The position numbers and the translations under genes were made by a program. A model generated the notes under the pieces. That model saw nothing but the letters and a program-made list of their open reading frames with translations, searched no databases and was not told where the DNA came from. Positions 1 to 9,333 of a DNA stretch of 64,000 nucleotides are shown here, one piece after another. The DNA is from CAVTWY01 sp963738615 (GTDB lineage: Bacteria; Pseudomonadota; Gammaproteobacteria; Burkholderiales; Burkholderiaceae_C), in contig CAVTXI010000004.1 of assembly GCA_963738615.1 (NCBI GenBank), positions 620,001-684,000 of the forward strand. The letters are read 5' to 3'. Position 1 is the first letter of the stretch; each line of letters opens with the position of its first letter.

Positions 1-2
1 TG

Positions 3-1106
3 CCGGCCGACATTCACGACGAACGCATCGTGCTGGCGGTGTCGATGGACCGCGAAGGCGTCGCCGAGGTCGCGTTCGATGCGAACGGTGCCGACAGTGA
101 AGACCCGCTGGGTGCCGCATCGCGCAACGGTGAGCGCCCGCGCTACGTGGTGTCTGACGACCAGGTGCGCGACGCCGTCGGCGAGGACAGCGAACTGGTC
201 GACATTCAAACCGCGCGCCTTTGCCTGCACCTGCTGCGCGAGAAGGATTTGCCGCAGGGCATGGCCGCACTGGGTGTGGTGAAGGTTCTCGAGAAGCGCA
301 GCGATCAGCAACTGGTGCTCGACCGCGGCTACGTCGCGCCGCAGGTGCGCATCGACGCCACGCCGCAACTGGCGTCGGTGACGAGCTTGGTGCACGGCCT
401 GGTGCGTCAACGCGCGCAACTGTTGGCGTCGCGCATGGGGCAGCTTGGCCACGGTGTGTCCGAACTGGCCGACTTCCTGACGCTGCAGGTGCTGAACCGG
501 CACGAGCCCGTGTTACGCCAACTGTCCGCCGCGCCGAACGTGCACCCGCGGGAATTGCACACCGAGTTGTTGATGCTGGCCGGTGAGATGTCGACGCTGG
601 CGACCAGCACGCGCCGCCCCGCCGACCAGCCGCTGTACCACCACCCCGACCCGCGCGTCGCGTTCGACCCGCTGGTGGCGGTGCTGCGCGAGATGCTGAC
701 CACGGTGCTCGAGCAAAACGCGATTCAGATCGAGCTTCAGCCGCGCAAGTACGGCGTTCACGTGGCCGTGGTGCCTGACCCGACCTTGCCGCGCAGCGCC
801 GGCTTCGTGCTCGCCATCGCGGCGCAACTGCCCGCTGAGCAGGTGCGCACGCGGTTCCCGGCGCAAAGCTGCGTGGCACCGGCCGAGATGCTGCGCAAGC
901 TCGTCAACGGCAACCTGCCGGGCATCAAGCTGCGCGCGCTGCCGGTGGCGCCGCGCCAGTTGCCGTTCCACGCCGGGCATCACTACTTCGAGCTCGACGC
1001 GTCGGGCGAGCTTTGGCAGCAGTTTCAGCAGTCGGGCAGTCTGGCGCTGCACGTGGGTGGCGAGTTTCCGGGGCTCGAGATGCAGCTCTGGGCCATCCGC
1101 AAGTAG
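3..1106 (+). CDS. tssK: T6SS baseplate protein TssK (5' end outside window)
   Basis: This is the C-terminal 367 residues of a TssK/ImpJ/VasE-family protein; the reading frame is open from base 3 and its start lies outside the window. TssK is the trimeric baseplate subunit that links the T6SS baseplate to the TssJLM membrane complex. Family identity rests on overall recognition (the conserved segment with HPRELHTELLMLAGEMSTL and the C-terminal HYFEL stretch) and on being followed directly by tssL and tssM, the usual tssK-tssL-tssM order. TssK proteins are about 445 residues, so roughly 80 residues are missing. It ends 25 bp before the tssL start and is probably cotranscribed with it. Confidence 0.9.
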   Translation, partial: PADIHDERIVLAVSMDREGVAEVAFDANGADSEDPLGAASRNGERPRYVVSDDQVRDAVGEDSELVDIQTARLCLHLLREKDLPQGMAALGVVKVLEKRSDQQLVLDRGYVAPQVRIDATPQLASVTSLVHGLVRQRAQLLASRMGQLGHGVSELADFLTLQVLNRHEPVLRQLSAAPNVHPRELHTELLMLAGEMSTLATSTRRPADQPLYHHPDPRVAFDPLVAVLREMLTTVLEQNAIQIELQPRKYGVHVAVVPDPTLPRSAGFVLAIAAQLPAEQVRTRFPAQSCVAPAEMLRKLVNGNLPGIKLRALPVAPRQLPFHAGHHYFELDASGELWQQFQQSGSLALHVGGEFPGLEMQLWAIRK

Positions 1107-1131
1107 CCGCAAGTCGTACAGGAAATCCGAC

Positions 1132-2541
1132 GTGAGTAACGCCGCTGACGACCCGTTTGCCAACGCCGACACCGGGCGCACGTTCATCATGCCCACACCG
1201 GGGCAGAAGGCGCCGGCACCGCGCGCACCTGCGCATGCCTCGAACGGTGGCGGTGCCGAGTTGGCAGGTGACGAGCCCAGCGCCGACAGCGGCCTGAACG
1301 CGCTGGTCGCGCTGGCGAACCCGATCCTCGCGGTTATTCCGCAGATCCGTGCGACAAGCCACCAGCCCGACCCCGCCGCGCTGAAAGATCGCTTGGCGCG
1401 CGCGCTGCGCGACTTCGACGCCAAAGGTCGCGCCGCCAACATCGAGCCGCAACACCTGCTGGCCGCGCGCTACATCCTGTGCACCGCACTCGACGAAGCC
1501 GCCGCCGGAACACCGTGGGGCGGTGGTGGGCAGTGGGCGAAGCAGAACCTGCTGGTCAGCTTCCACAACGAGGCTTACGGCGGCGAAAAGATCTATCAAC
1601 TGATGGCGAAGCTGGCCGAGCAGCCACACACGAATCGTGACCTGCTCGAGCTGATCTACGCCGTGCTGGCGCTGGGCTTCGAAGGCCAGTTCAAGCTGCA
1701 ACCCGGCGGCGCCGCTCAACTCGAGGCGGTGCGGCAGCGGCTGGCGCAAATCATCGCGAAGGAACGTGGTGACGTAGCGCGCCCGTTGGCGCAGCACTGG
1801 CAGCCCAGCACAGCGAAGAAGCGCCCCTTCCTGTCATGGCTGCCGTTGTGGGTCACAGCCGCGAGCGTGGGCGTGGCGCTGCTGGCGCTGTACTTTGCGT
1901 TCTCGCACCGGTTGGCAACCAACTCGGATCCCACCTTCGCGAAGGTGCAGGGCCTGCGCACCGTAGTGCAGGTGCCGCTGCCGGTACCCGTGGCGCAGCC
2001 CGCGGCGCCGCGCCTGGCGTCGCTGTTGAAGCCCGACATCGACGCCGGCACGATCCTGGTGAAAGACCTGCGCGACCGCAGCATCGTCACGCTGCGCGGC
2101 GACGGTCTGTTCGCGTCGGGCGGCACCGCGGTGGCACGCGACCGCGTGGCGCTGTTGCAGCGCGTGGGTGCCGCAGCGGCCACCGTCGGCGGGCGCGCGG
2201 TCGTGTCGGGCCACACCGACAACCAGGCCATCCGCTCGGCACGCTTTCCGTCGAACTGGCATTTGTCGCAGGAACGCGCCGAGGTCGTACGCGCGTTGTT
2301 GGTCGACGCCGGCCTGCATCCAGAAACCGTGCGCGCCGAAGGCAAAGGCGACAGCGAACCGGTGGCGAGCAACCAGGACGCGAACGGTCGCAGCGCGAAC
2401 CGGCGTGTCGACGTGACCGTGGCGGTGTCGGGCGCGACGTTGTCGGGTGCAGCAAAGACAACGTCGTCAACGTCGCGGCCGGCAGTACCGCCCTCACCCG
2501 CAGCGCAACCCTCCGCGCAACCCGCGAACCGCAAGCCATGA
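1132..2541 (+). CDS. tssL: T6SS membrane-complex protein TssL (DotU/IcmH) with C-terminal OmpA-like domain
   Basis: Encodes 469 residues from GTG at 1132, chosen because an upstream AGGAAAT-type ribosome site precedes it and the conserved product begins here; the longer frame would run into tssK. The N-terminal cytoplasmic DotU domain spans about residues 55-215. A single membrane helix follows at about 233-258, then a periplasmic OmpA-like peptidoglycan-binding domain (about 310-440) with the signature SGHTDN and the closing NRRVDV. TssL is the inner-membrane partner of TssM and TssJ; versions with the OmpA extension anchor the complex to the cell wall directly. The stop overlaps the tssM start (ATGA), indicating translational coupling. 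Confidence 0.93.
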   Translation: MSNAADDPFANADTGRTFIMPTPGQKAPAPRAPAHASNGGGAELAGDEPSADSGLNALVALANPILAVIPQIRATSHQPDPAALKDRLARALRDFDAKGRAANIEPQHLLAARYILCTALDEAAAGTPWGGGGQWAKQNLLVSFHNEAYGGEKIYQLMAKLAEQPHTNRDLLELIYAVLALGFEGQFKLQPGGAAQLEAVRQRLAQIIAKERGDVARPLAQHWQPSTAKKRPFLSWLPLWVTAASVGVALLALYFAFSHRLATNSDPTFAKVQGLRTVVQVPLPVPVAQPAAPRLASLLKPDIDAGTILVKDLRDRSIVTLRGDGLFASGGTAVARDRVALLQRVGAAAATVGGRAVVSGHTDNQAIRSARFPSNWHLSQERAEVVRALLVDAGLHPETVRAEGKGDSEPVASNQDANGRSANRRVDVTVAVSGATLSGAAKTTSSTSRPAVPPSPAAQPSAQPANRKP

Positions 2542-5500
2542 AGAAGTTGCTCGGCAAGATCTTCTCGCCTTGGGTGCTGGTGGCGATCGGCCTGGCCGCG
2601 TTCGCGGCGATCGTGTGGTTCGTCGGCCCGCTGATTTCGATCAGCACGTGGTACCCGCTCGAAAGCGAGCTTTCGCGCTGGATCACCATCGGTGTCGTCA
2701 TCGGCGCGTACCTGTTGTCGAAGGTCGGCGCCGCATGGAAGGCGATGCGCACGAATCGCGCCCTCACGCAGCAGCTTGTGTCCAGGCCCGACGAGAAGAA
2801 GGACGACGAGACGCCCGAAGAGAAGGTGCTGCGCGAGCGTTTCGATCAGGCGTTGCAGGTGCTGCGCAAAGCGCGCTTCGACCAGGACAAGCATGGGCTT
2901 TCGACACTGACCGCGCGCTTCGGCAAGCGGCATCTGTACGAACTGCCGTGGTACGTGATCATCGGCGAACCGGGTTCCGGCAAAACCACCGCACTGCTGA
3001 ACGCGGGGCTGCGCTTTCCGCTCGCGCCCGCGGGCCAGAAGCCACGCGAGCTGGCCGGCGTGGGCGGCACACGCAACTGCGACTGGTTGTTCACCGACCA
3101 GGCGGTGCTGATCGACACCGCGGGCCGCTACACCTCGCAAGACAGCGACGCGCAAGGGGACCAGAAGGCGTGGCAGCGATTTCTGAGCCTGCTGAAGCAG
3201 GCACGCCCGCGCCAGCCGATCAATGGCGCGTTGCTCACGGTGTCGGTGCCTGACCTGCTGACAAAGTCGGCCGCCGACCGCGAGCGCCTCGTCACCGACT
3301 TGCGCTCGCGTGTCCAGGAACTTCACGAACACTTCGGCCACCGCTTCCCCGTGTACCTGCTGGTCACGAAGATCGACCTGATCTCGGGCTTCGTCGACTA
3401 CCTCGGCGATTCCGACAAGGAGATGCGCGCTGCGCCGTGGGGCTTCACCTTCGACCAGACCTTGCCGCAGGCGCAGCGCACCTCGGTAATGAAGCGCGAA
3501 CTCGAGCTGCTGGTGAAGCGCATGTCCGACGGCCTGGTCGAGCGCCTGCAGACGGAACACGACCCCGCACGCCGCGCGCGCATCTACACATTCCCGCAGC
3601 AGTTCGCGGCGACGCACGGCCTGTTGTCGAGCTTCGTCGAAGGCGTGTTCGCACCGTCGCAGTACGAACAGGAAGTGATGCTGCGCGGCGTGTATTTCGT
3701 CAGCGGCACGCAGGAAGGCACGCCACTGGACCGCGTGATCGGCCAGGTGGCGCGCAGCTACCAACTCGAGCGCCTGCCGGTGCCGGCGCATCACACCGCC
3801 AGCGCCAAAAGCTACTTCCTCGAAAAGCTGTTGCAAGACGTGGTGTTCGCCGAAAGCGCGTTGGGCGGCACGAACCTGAAGTGGGAACGTCGCCGCGGCA
3901 TGCTCGCGTTGGCGGGCTATGCCGCAGTCGCGGTGATCGGCGTGGGCTTGACAGCCCTGTGGGCACGTTCGTACGTCGCGAATCAGGACTACGTGGCGGG
4001 CGTGGCCACGAAGACCGAAAAGGCACAGCAACTGCTGACCGCGCTGCCGCAAACCCGCGCTGACGATCTGACCGCACCGCTGGCCGCACTGGAAGCCGCA
4101 CGCACCGTTGCCAAGCCCGACGGTGCGGCACCGAGCATCAACCTGGGCCTGGGCCAACAGCGCATGCTCGAGTCGGCCGCCGACCAAACCTATCGTCGCC
4201 TGCTGGGCGAAACGTGGCTGCCGCGTCTGGTCTCGCGGATGGAAACGCAGCTGGCCGTCAGCAGCACCAACCCCAACGTGCGCTACGAGATGCTGAAGGC
4301 GTACCGCATGCTGCACGAGCCGAATCATTTCGACGCCAGGGCGTTCGAAGCCTTCGTGCGCGCCGACTGGGACCAGATGGGCAGTGCATTGAACGAAGCC
4401 CAGCGCGACGCGATGAACCGCCACTTGGCCACGCTGCTCGACGACGGCACCATCACCGCCACCACCGCCGAGAACACCGCCATGGTTGCCAACGTGCGCG
4501 CCAGCCTGGTCAGCGTGGCGCTGGCACCGCGCATCTTCACGCGCATCGAACTGCTGGGTGTGGGCGACTTCCCCGAGTTCACGCTCGCGAAAGTGGGCGG
4601 CCCGCAAACGCCGCTGGTGTTCACGCGCGCCAGCGGCTTGCCGCTGACGCGCGGCGTGCCCGGCATGTACACCTACGACGGCTATCACAGGGGCTTCGTC
4701 AACGTGGCCGACGACATCGCCAAGCAACTCGCCGCCGAAGAGCCGTGGGTGCTGGGCGTGACCGACGCGACACGCGCACCGCCTGTTGCTGCCGCGGCGG
4801 CCGCAGCGAAGCTCACCGGCCGCGACCCGGTGTTCGAAGAAGTGCGGCGCCTGTATCTGAACAAATACGCCAACACGTGGGAGACGTACGTGCGCGACAT
4901 TCGCGTGGTGCCCGTGCGCGGCCTGCGCGACGCGATTCAAGCGTCGCAGATCCTTGGTGCACCCGGCGGCCCGCTGGCGCCGGTGATGCGCGCGTTGTCG
5001 AAAGAAACCACCCTCGCGGCGAAACCCACCGGCGTGGTCGACAAGGCGAAAGCCGGGGCGGGCGACATCGTGAAGGAAGGTGTCAGCAAGATCTTCGACC
5101 TGGCGGGCAACAAGCCTGCGGCCGCCGCTGTGTTGGCTGCGTCGCCCGAAGCCGAGCTCGTCGACAGCCGCTTCATCGCGCTGCGCGACTTCGTCACCGC
5201 GCCCGGCGGCCAGGGCCCGGCGCCGGTCGATGGGTCGGTGACGCTGATCAACGAGGTCTACAACCACCTGAACGTCGTCGACGCCGCGTTGCAGGCGAAG
5301 AACGCGCCGCCGCCCTCGCCCGTCGCGGCGAAAGTCAAGAACGAAGCGCCGCGGCTGCCCGAGCCGGTGAAGACGATGGTGGTCGCCCTGAACGACGCCG
5401 CACAGCAGACCAGCGCCCGGGGCCTGCGCGACAACCTGTCGGACATCATCGCCACCGAAGTCGGTGACTTCTGTCGCAGGGCGACCGCGGGCCGCTATCC

Positions 5501-6128
5501 GTTCGACCGCAACTCGAAGCTCAACGTCACGTCCGACGACTTCACGAAGCTGTTCGCTTCGGGCGGCCTGTTCGATTCGACGTTCCAGAAACACCTGGCG
5601 CCCAACGTCAACACGACGACGCGGCCATGGAGCTTCCGCAAGATCGACGGCGCGTCGTTGGGCGCGCCGGGTGCATTGGTTCAGTTCCAACGCGCCGCTG
5701 AAATCCGCGACGCCTTCTTCGTTGCCGGCAAACCCGGCATGCGGCTCGAATTCAAACCGTCGGAACTGGACGCGGCGTTGAAGAGCATCACGCTCGATGT
5801 CGACGGCCAGCAGGTGAAGTACGCGCACGGCCCGATCGTGCCGACGATGGTGAACTGGCCCGGTACCAAAGGCACGAACCAGGTCCGCGTGACGGTCGAC
5901 CCGCCTGCTGCGTCGGGCACCACCGGCACGTTCACCGAAGGACCGTGGGCGCTGCTGCGCATGTTCGACCGCCAGCAGATCACGTTGTCAACCACCGCGA
6001 GCGAGAAGGCAACGGTGAAGTTCGTCGTCGAGGGTCGCAGCGCCACGTTCGACGTGACCAGCAGCAGCGTGCAGAACCCGCTGCGGCTGAAGGCGCTGCA
6101 AGAGTTCGGCTGCCCGGGTGGGTTGTGA
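2538..6128 (+). CDS. tssM: T6SS membrane-complex protein TssM (IcmF/VasK)
   Basis: Encodes 1196 residues, full length for the family. Two membrane helices lie near residues 12-32 and 46-62, and a third near 455-478. The cytoplasmic domain between them carries an intact Walker A (GEPGSGKTT, residues 143-151) and a Walker B-like LIDTAGRY near 192. The large periplasmic part follows. TssM spans the periplasm and joins TssL to the outer-membrane lipoprotein TssJ, forming the channel of the type VI apparatus. The ATG at 2538 overlaps the tssL stop, and the TGA overlaps the tagF GTG. A longer open frame begins upstream inside tssL but is a shadow. Confidence 0.95.
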   Translation: MKKLLGKIFSPWVLVAIGLAAFAAIVWFVGPLISISTWYPLESELSRWITIGVVIGAYLLSKVGAAWKAMRTNRALTQQLVSRPDEKKDDETPEEKVLRERFDQALQVLRKARFDQDKHGLSTLTARFGKRHLYELPWYVIIGEPGSGKTTALLNAGLRFPLAPAGQKPRELAGVGGTRNCDWLFTDQAVLIDTAGRYTSQDSDAQGDQKAWQRFLSLLKQARPRQPINGALLTVSVPDLLTKSAADRERLVTDLRSRVQELHEHFGHRFPVYLLVTKIDLISGFVDYLGDSDKEMRAAPWGFTFDQTLPQAQRTSVMKRELELLVKRMSDGLVERLQTEHDPARRARIYTFPQQFAATHGLLSSFVEGVFAPSQYEQEVMLRGVYFVSGTQEGTPLDRVIGQVARSYQLERLPVPAHHTASAKSYFLEKLLQDVVFAESALGGTNLKWERRRGMLALAGYAAVAVIGVGLTALWARSYVANQDYVAGVATKTEKAQQLLTALPQTRADDLTAPLAALEAARTVAKPDGAAPSINLGLGQQRMLESAADQTYRRLLGETWLPRLVSRMETQLAVSSTNPNVRYEMLKAYRMLHEPNHFDARAFEAFVRADWDQMGSALNEAQRDAMNRHLATLLDDGTITATTAENTAMVANVRASLVSVALAPRIFTRIELLGVGDFPEFTLAKVGGPQTPLVFTRASGLPLTRGVPGMYTYDGYHRGFVNVADDIAKQLAAEEPWVLGVTDATRAPPVAAAAAAAKLTGRDPVFEEVRRLYLNKYANTWETYVRDIRVVPVRGLRDAIQASQILGAPGGPLAPVMRALSKETTLAAKPTGVVDKAKAGAGDIVKEGVSKIFDLAGNKPAAAAVLAASPEAELVDSRFIALRDFVTAPGGQGPAPVDGSVTLINEVYNHLNVVDAALQAKNAPPPSPVAAKVKNEAPRLPEPVKTMVVALNDAAQQTSARGLRDNLSDIIATEVGDFCRRATAGRYPFDRNSKLNVTSDDFTKLFASGGLFDSTFQKHLAPNVNTTTRPWSFRKIDGASLGAPGALVQFQRAAEIRDAFFVAGKPGMRLEFKPSELDAALKSITLDVDGQQVKYAHGPIVPTMVNWPGTKGTNQVRVTVDPPAASGTTGTFTEGPWALLRMFDRQQITLSTTASEKATVKFVVEGRSATFDVTSSSVQNPLRLKALQEFGCPGGL

Positions 6129-6724
6129 CCCACGCGCCGCTTGTCGACACGCCCCCGGGCTGGTTCGGCAAGATCGCGTGCCTGGGTGACTTCGCATCAC
6201 GAAGGCTGGACGCTGCCACACGCGACGCGTGGGACCGGTGGCTGTCGCAACGCATCGTCGCCCTGCGCAGCCGCGATGGTGATGCGTGGCTCGAGAAGTA
6301 TTTGCGCGCGCCGATTCAATACTGGCTGCAATCGCCCGAGATGGATGTTGCACGCTGGCACGCCGGCACGCTGATGTCGAGTGTCGACAGCGCTGGCCGG
6401 TACTTTCCGCTGGTGGTGGTGCAGCCGCTGACGCGTGTGCCTGCCGATCTGCACGACTGGCTCGAACTCGAAGCGCGGCTGGACGCGTTCGCGCAGGCGA
6501 GTCTGAACACGCTGGCCGAGTCAGCGCCGATCGAAACCTTCGACGCTGCGCTCACCGCGCCATGCGCATCCCCCGTCAGCGCGAATACGGCATCGAGCGT
6601 GGCCTCGTGGGCACTCGCGACGATGGTGTCGCAATTGGCCGCAGCCAGCTTGTGGTGGACCGATGCCGGTGAGCATCGGATCGAGCAGCGGTGGCCCCAG
6701 GACGTTGGTTCGCCGAGCGTCTGA
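6125..6724 (+). CDS. tagF: T6SS post-translational regulator TagF
   Basis: Encodes 199 residues from GTG 6125, which overlaps the tssM stop (GTGA). The N-terminus has the TagF signature PGWFGKIACLGDFASRRL followed by a tryptophan-rich DAWDRWLSQRI segment typical of this family (BMA_A0400/DUF2094). In Pseudomonas, TagF represses T6SS assembly by binding the FHA protein, opposing the PpkA/PppA phosphorylation switch; genes for an FHA protein, a kinase and a phosphatase lie further along this window, although they are now separated from tagF by about 25 kb of unrelated genes. It is the last gene of the core operon here. The carboxyl end is slightly short compared with typical TagF proteins. Confidence 0.88.
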   Translation: MTHAPLVDTPPGWFGKIACLGDFASRRLDAATRDAWDRWLSQRIVALRSRDGDAWLEKYLRAPIQYWLQSPEMDVARWHAGTLMSSVDSAGRYFPLVVVQPLTRVPADLHDWLELEARLDAFAQASLNTLAESAPIETFDAALTAPCASPVSANTASSVASWALATMVSQLAAASLWWTDAGEHRIEQRWPQDVGSPSV

Positions 6725-6771
6725 CCGTCCCCTCACCGTCGCTTGTAAAGACGCCGGAAAGCGCCTCGCAA

Positions 6772-6785
6772 CTGAGCCAGATCAA
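6772..6785 (+). promoter_or_regulatory. candidate FNR/ANR-type site upstream of BON-Hsp20
   Basis: The dyad CTGAG-N4-ATCAA matches 8 of 10 positions of the FNR/ANR consensus TTGAT-N4-ATCAA. Its centre is 6778.5. A class II promoter would place the transcription start near 6820 and a -10 box at TATCGT (6807-6812), which is plausible. Inference only; the left half-site is degenerate. Confidence 0.35.
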
Positions 6786-6832
6786 TCCGGCTTGCTGCTT
6801 GCGGCCTATCGTCTATAGGGGCGGCATCGTTG

Positions 6833-6902
6833 GCCGCCGGATTCGCCAAGCAGGCGGCAGACCACTCGCCGCCGGATTCACCAAGGCGGCGGCAAAGACT
6901 CG
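6833..6902 (+). repeat. two tandem 35-bp hairpin-forming repeats in the BON leader
   Basis: Two imperfect direct copies of a 35-bp unit (6833-6867 and 6868-6902) differ at a handful of positions. Each begins GCCGCCGGATTC and contains GGCGGC 20-odd bases later, so each copy can fold into a GCCGCC/GGCGGC hairpin. They lie immediately upstream of the ribosome site of the BON gene, in the expected 5' leader. Confidence 0.6.
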
Positions 6903-6927
6903 CCGTCGCGTGCAAAGGAGTTGCGCC

Positions 6928-7578
6928 ATGAAGACCGACCAGCAATTGAAGCAGGATGTGACCGACGAACTGGCCTGGGACCCGGCCGTGACGTCGGAGC
7001 GTGTGGGCGTGGCCGTGAAGAACGGCATCGTGACCTTGAGTGGGCACATCGACACCTACGCCGAGAAGCGTGCGATCGAGAAAGCCTTGCGCCGCGTCAA
7101 CGGCGTCAAGGCGATCGCGCTCGAACTCGACGTGATGCTGTCGCCCGATCACCAGCGTGGTGACACCGACATCGCGCAAGCCGCCGACCTGGCACTGCGG
7201 TGGAACAGCAGCCTGCCGCCCGACCGCGTGCGCGCCACCGTCGAGCACGGGTGGGTCACGCTGAGCGGCGAGGTCGACTGGGATGCCGAGCGCACGAGCG
7301 CCGAGAAGGCGGTGCGCGGGCTGATCGGCGTGCTGGGTGTGCGCAACGAAATCACGTTGCGCGCGCGCGCAACGCCAGCCGGCATCGGCGCGCGCATCGA
7401 GCAAGCGCTGGAACGCCACGCCGAGCGCGAGGCCAGGCGCATCACCGTCGACGTGCGCGGCGCGACCGTCACGCTGCGCGGCAGCGTCGACTCGTGGCGC
7501 GAGCGCGATGCAGCCGCCGGTGCGGCGTGGTCGGCACCCGGGGTGCTGGCCGTGGTCAACGAACTTCGTGTGGCATGA
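6928..7578 (+). CDS. cytoplasmic protein with three BON domains
   Basis: Encodes 216 residues from ATG 6928, preceded by a strong AAAGGAG ribosome site (6914-6920). The protein consists of three consecutive BON modules (about residues 1-72, 75-147 and 150-216), each with the pattern V-x-V-x-x-G-x-V-T-L-x-G-x-V and a following basic helix. No signal peptide or membrane segment is visible, so it is probably cytoplasmic. BON proteins are thought to bind membranes or ligands during osmotic or envelope stress; the exact role of this triple-BON type is unknown. It is followed after 11 bp by hsp20, most likely in one transcript, which fits a stress-response role. Confidence 0.85.
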   Translation: MKTDQQLKQDVTDELAWDPAVTSERVGVAVKNGIVTLSGHIDTYAEKRAIEKALRRVNGVKAIALELDVMLSPDHQRGDTDIAQAADLALRWNSSLPPDRVRATVEHGWVTLSGEVDWDAERTSAEKAVRGLIGVLGVRNEITLRARATPAGIGARIEQALERHAEREARRITVDVRGATVTLRGSVDSWRERDAAAGAAWSAPGVLAVVNELRVA

Positions 7579-7589
7579 AAGGAATCGAG

Positions 7590-8018
7590 ATGAATGCACT
7601 GACGCGATTCGAACGCATGGATGAACTGTTCCCCGAGATGTTTCGCCGCCTGATGCGGCCGATGACCGTCGCGGGTATCGAGAACCAGGCCGAGATCCGC
7701 CTGGACGTGACCGAACGCGAGAAGGACTTCCTGGTGCGTGCCGAGGTGCCGGGCGCGAAGAAGGACGACATCCGCGTGCAGATCGAACGCAACTATGTGT
7801 CGATCTCGGCCGAGGTGAAGCAGCAGAAGGAGACGAAGGACGAAAAGACCGGCCGCGTGCTGCTGCAGGAAAGCAGCTACGGCGCGGCGGTGCGCGGCTT
7901 CTCGCTGCCCTGCGAAATCGACGACAAGGCGTCGAACGCGAAGCTCGAGGACGGCGTGCTGACGTTGACGCTGCCCAAGCGCGAAGGCGGCGGTAGCCGG
8001 ATGCTGCCGATCCAGTGA
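7590..8018 (+). CDS. small heat-shock protein, Hsp20 (alpha-crystallin) family
   Basis: Encodes 142 residues from ATG 7590; AAAGGAA at 7578-7584 supports this start over the in-frame ATG at 7575. The alpha-crystallin domain covers about residues 37-138: AEIRLDVTEREKDFLVRAEVPG at the first strands (hallmark PGAKKDDI), then the conserved GVLTLTLPK near the end and a short C-terminal tail with an I/L-x-I-like LPIQ. Such ATP-independent holdases bind unfolding proteins. It is the second gene of the BON-hsp20 pair and is followed by a strong hairpin terminator. Confidence 0.92.
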   Translation: MNALTRFERMDELFPEMFRRLMRPMTVAGIENQAEIRLDVTEREKDFLVRAEVPGAKKDDIRVQIERNYVSISAEVKQQKETKDEKTGRVLLQESSYGAAVRGFSLPCEIDDKASNAKLEDGVLTLTLPKREGGGSRMLPIQ

Positions 8019-8102
8019 CGGTATGGGCCGACTCTTTCGACGCCGCTGATGACGGACGCGCCGCACAAGGGGACGGCGCGCCGTTGTCGATCAGGGGGGC
8101 GA

Positions 8103-8137
8103 GGCGTGTGATGGTGCACCCACCACGCACGCCTTTT
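8103..8137 (+). terminator. Rho-independent terminator after hsp20
   Basis: The outer stem GGCGTG (8103-8108) pairs with CACGCC (8128-8133), and the inner stem GGTG (8113-8116) pairs with CACC (8121-8124); TTTT follows at 8134-8137. It sits between the convergent hsp20 and cupin-like genes. The rest of the gap 8019-8190 shows nothing else. Confidence 0.6.
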
Positions 8138-8190
8138 GCGTGTCGACGTCCGCGCCTTGCTCGTGACGCGCACGCGTCGGCGGCGCGGCT

Positions 8191-8685
8191 TCAAGCCGGC
8201 TCGAAGATCACGAGCTTGCAGTCTGCGCTGCCGATGTTCTCCACCACGTGCGCCTGCACGACAGCGTTGCCCGCCTTCTGGTTCACCTCGCGCACCACAC
8301 CGTTCGAAGCGTGGATGCGCAGACGGCAGTCGGTCAGGTAGACAACCGCCGATGTCCATTGCGAGTGCAACGCATCGCGCTGGCCGGGCTTCCACACCAC
8401 CTCGATCAGCTTGTGCTGCGCGCTCTCGGCGACGACGCGATGGATGTCGGGCGAAGCCACGATCGAACGCGGCAGCGGCTGCGATGTCAATGGGGCATGC
8501 GGCGTTCGATAGGTCTGCACCACGGCGACCGCACCCAGCAGCATCACGGTGATCACGCTTCCAGCGGCGAGCGTCAGAACCTCCGTGAACCGATCGCTCG
8601 TCTGCACCCCCCCCGACAGCCGAAAATTCCCTGGCAGATGCATGACGCCCATCATGGGCGCTGCTTCCATGGCCTCGATTGACAC
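8191..8685 (-). CDS. membrane-anchored cupin-like hypothetical protein
   Basis: Encodes up to 164 residues. A single membrane helix lies at about residues 38-60 (VLTLAAGSVITVMLLGAVAVV), followed by a C-terminal domain of about 80 residues with the alternating beta pattern of a small cupin (VVYLTDCRLRIHASNG...AGNAVVQAHVVENIG). No clear metal-binding histidine set is seen, so a catalytic role is not supported. The start is uncertain: GTG 8685 is the longest, and an internal pair of ATGs about ten codons in has a better-placed GGAAG. It converges with hsp20, and its start region overlaps the divergent transpeptidase remnant. The function is unknown. Confidence 0.55.
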   Translation of the reverse strand: MSIEAMEAAPMMGVMHLPGNFRLSGGVQTSDRFTEVLTLAAGSVITVMLLGAVAVVQTYRTPHAPLTSQPLPRSIVASPDIHRVVAESAQHKLIEVVWKPGQRDALHSQWTSAVVYLTDCRLRIHASNGVVREVNQKAGNAVVQAHVVENIGSADCKLVIFEPA

Positions 8686-9270
8686 GGCTCAAGGGCACGC
8701 GCGCGACGATGCTTCACGGCAACCGGCCGTGTCGTCGGTGTGGAGCCTCGACAGGCGCAGGGCTTGCGTGTGCTGCGTCCTGCTGCCGTCGTTGGCCGCG
8801 GCACGGCCGGCGTTCGACTGGTTCGACGGCGCGACGCCGAACGCCCAGGCGCACCAAGCCGTGCGTCTGCTCGAGGACGCGGCGAGCCATGGCCTCGAGC
8901 CGTCCGACTACGCGGCCGGCGCGTTGCGCGCAGCGCTCGCGCGGCCCGCGCCGTTCGACGCCGACGAAGCGGCGCGGCTGGCGCAGGTGCTGTCCGACGC
9001 GATGCTGCGCTACCTGGACGACCTGCACCGCGGCCGCTTGCGGTACGCCGCCGGCACACGCTTCGCCCACGACGCGCACGATCGCTTCGATGCCGCCGAC
9101 GCGCTGCGCGCCGCGTTGGCGATGCGCGACCCGGCGCTGGCCGAGCGAGCTGCTGGACCGCGCTGGTCAAGGACGCGCGCGTGCACTTCCTCGACGACCT
9201 CTACGGCCATGACCGTGCGCTCGACGCGGCGTTGCGGCGGCGTTCGGCAGCGCTCGCGGCGTCGAGCTGA
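8669..9270 (+). pseudogene. remnant of YcbB-type L,D-transpeptidase (N-terminal scaffold only)
   Basis: From ATG 8669 the frame encodes a signal-like N-terminus and then the scaffold domain seen before the catalytic domain of YcbB-like L,D-transpeptidases (LLEDAASHGLEPSDYAAG, then LSDAMLRYLDDLHRGRLRY). Near 9145-9180 the sensible coding passes into another frame (VKDARVHFLDDLYGHDRALDAALRRR) and stops at 9270. The peptidoglycan-binding and catalytic YkuD domain with its Cys-containing motif is absent, so the protein would not be active. Intact relatives exceed 450 residues. This is a truncated and frameshifted relic, or an assembly error combined with a deletion. Confidence 0.6.
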
Positions 9271-9333
9271 CGTGCGACGCACCTTGACTCGCCGCGTCGC
9301 TTCTCCACGTTACTCGCCGCGTTGTTCGCCGCC

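Noticed and set aside
1716..5828. A 1370-codon open frame on the reverse strand opposite tssL/tssM
   Set aside because: It is an antisense shadow produced by the high G+C; it has no recognisable domain, while the forward strand encodes complete TssL and TssM.
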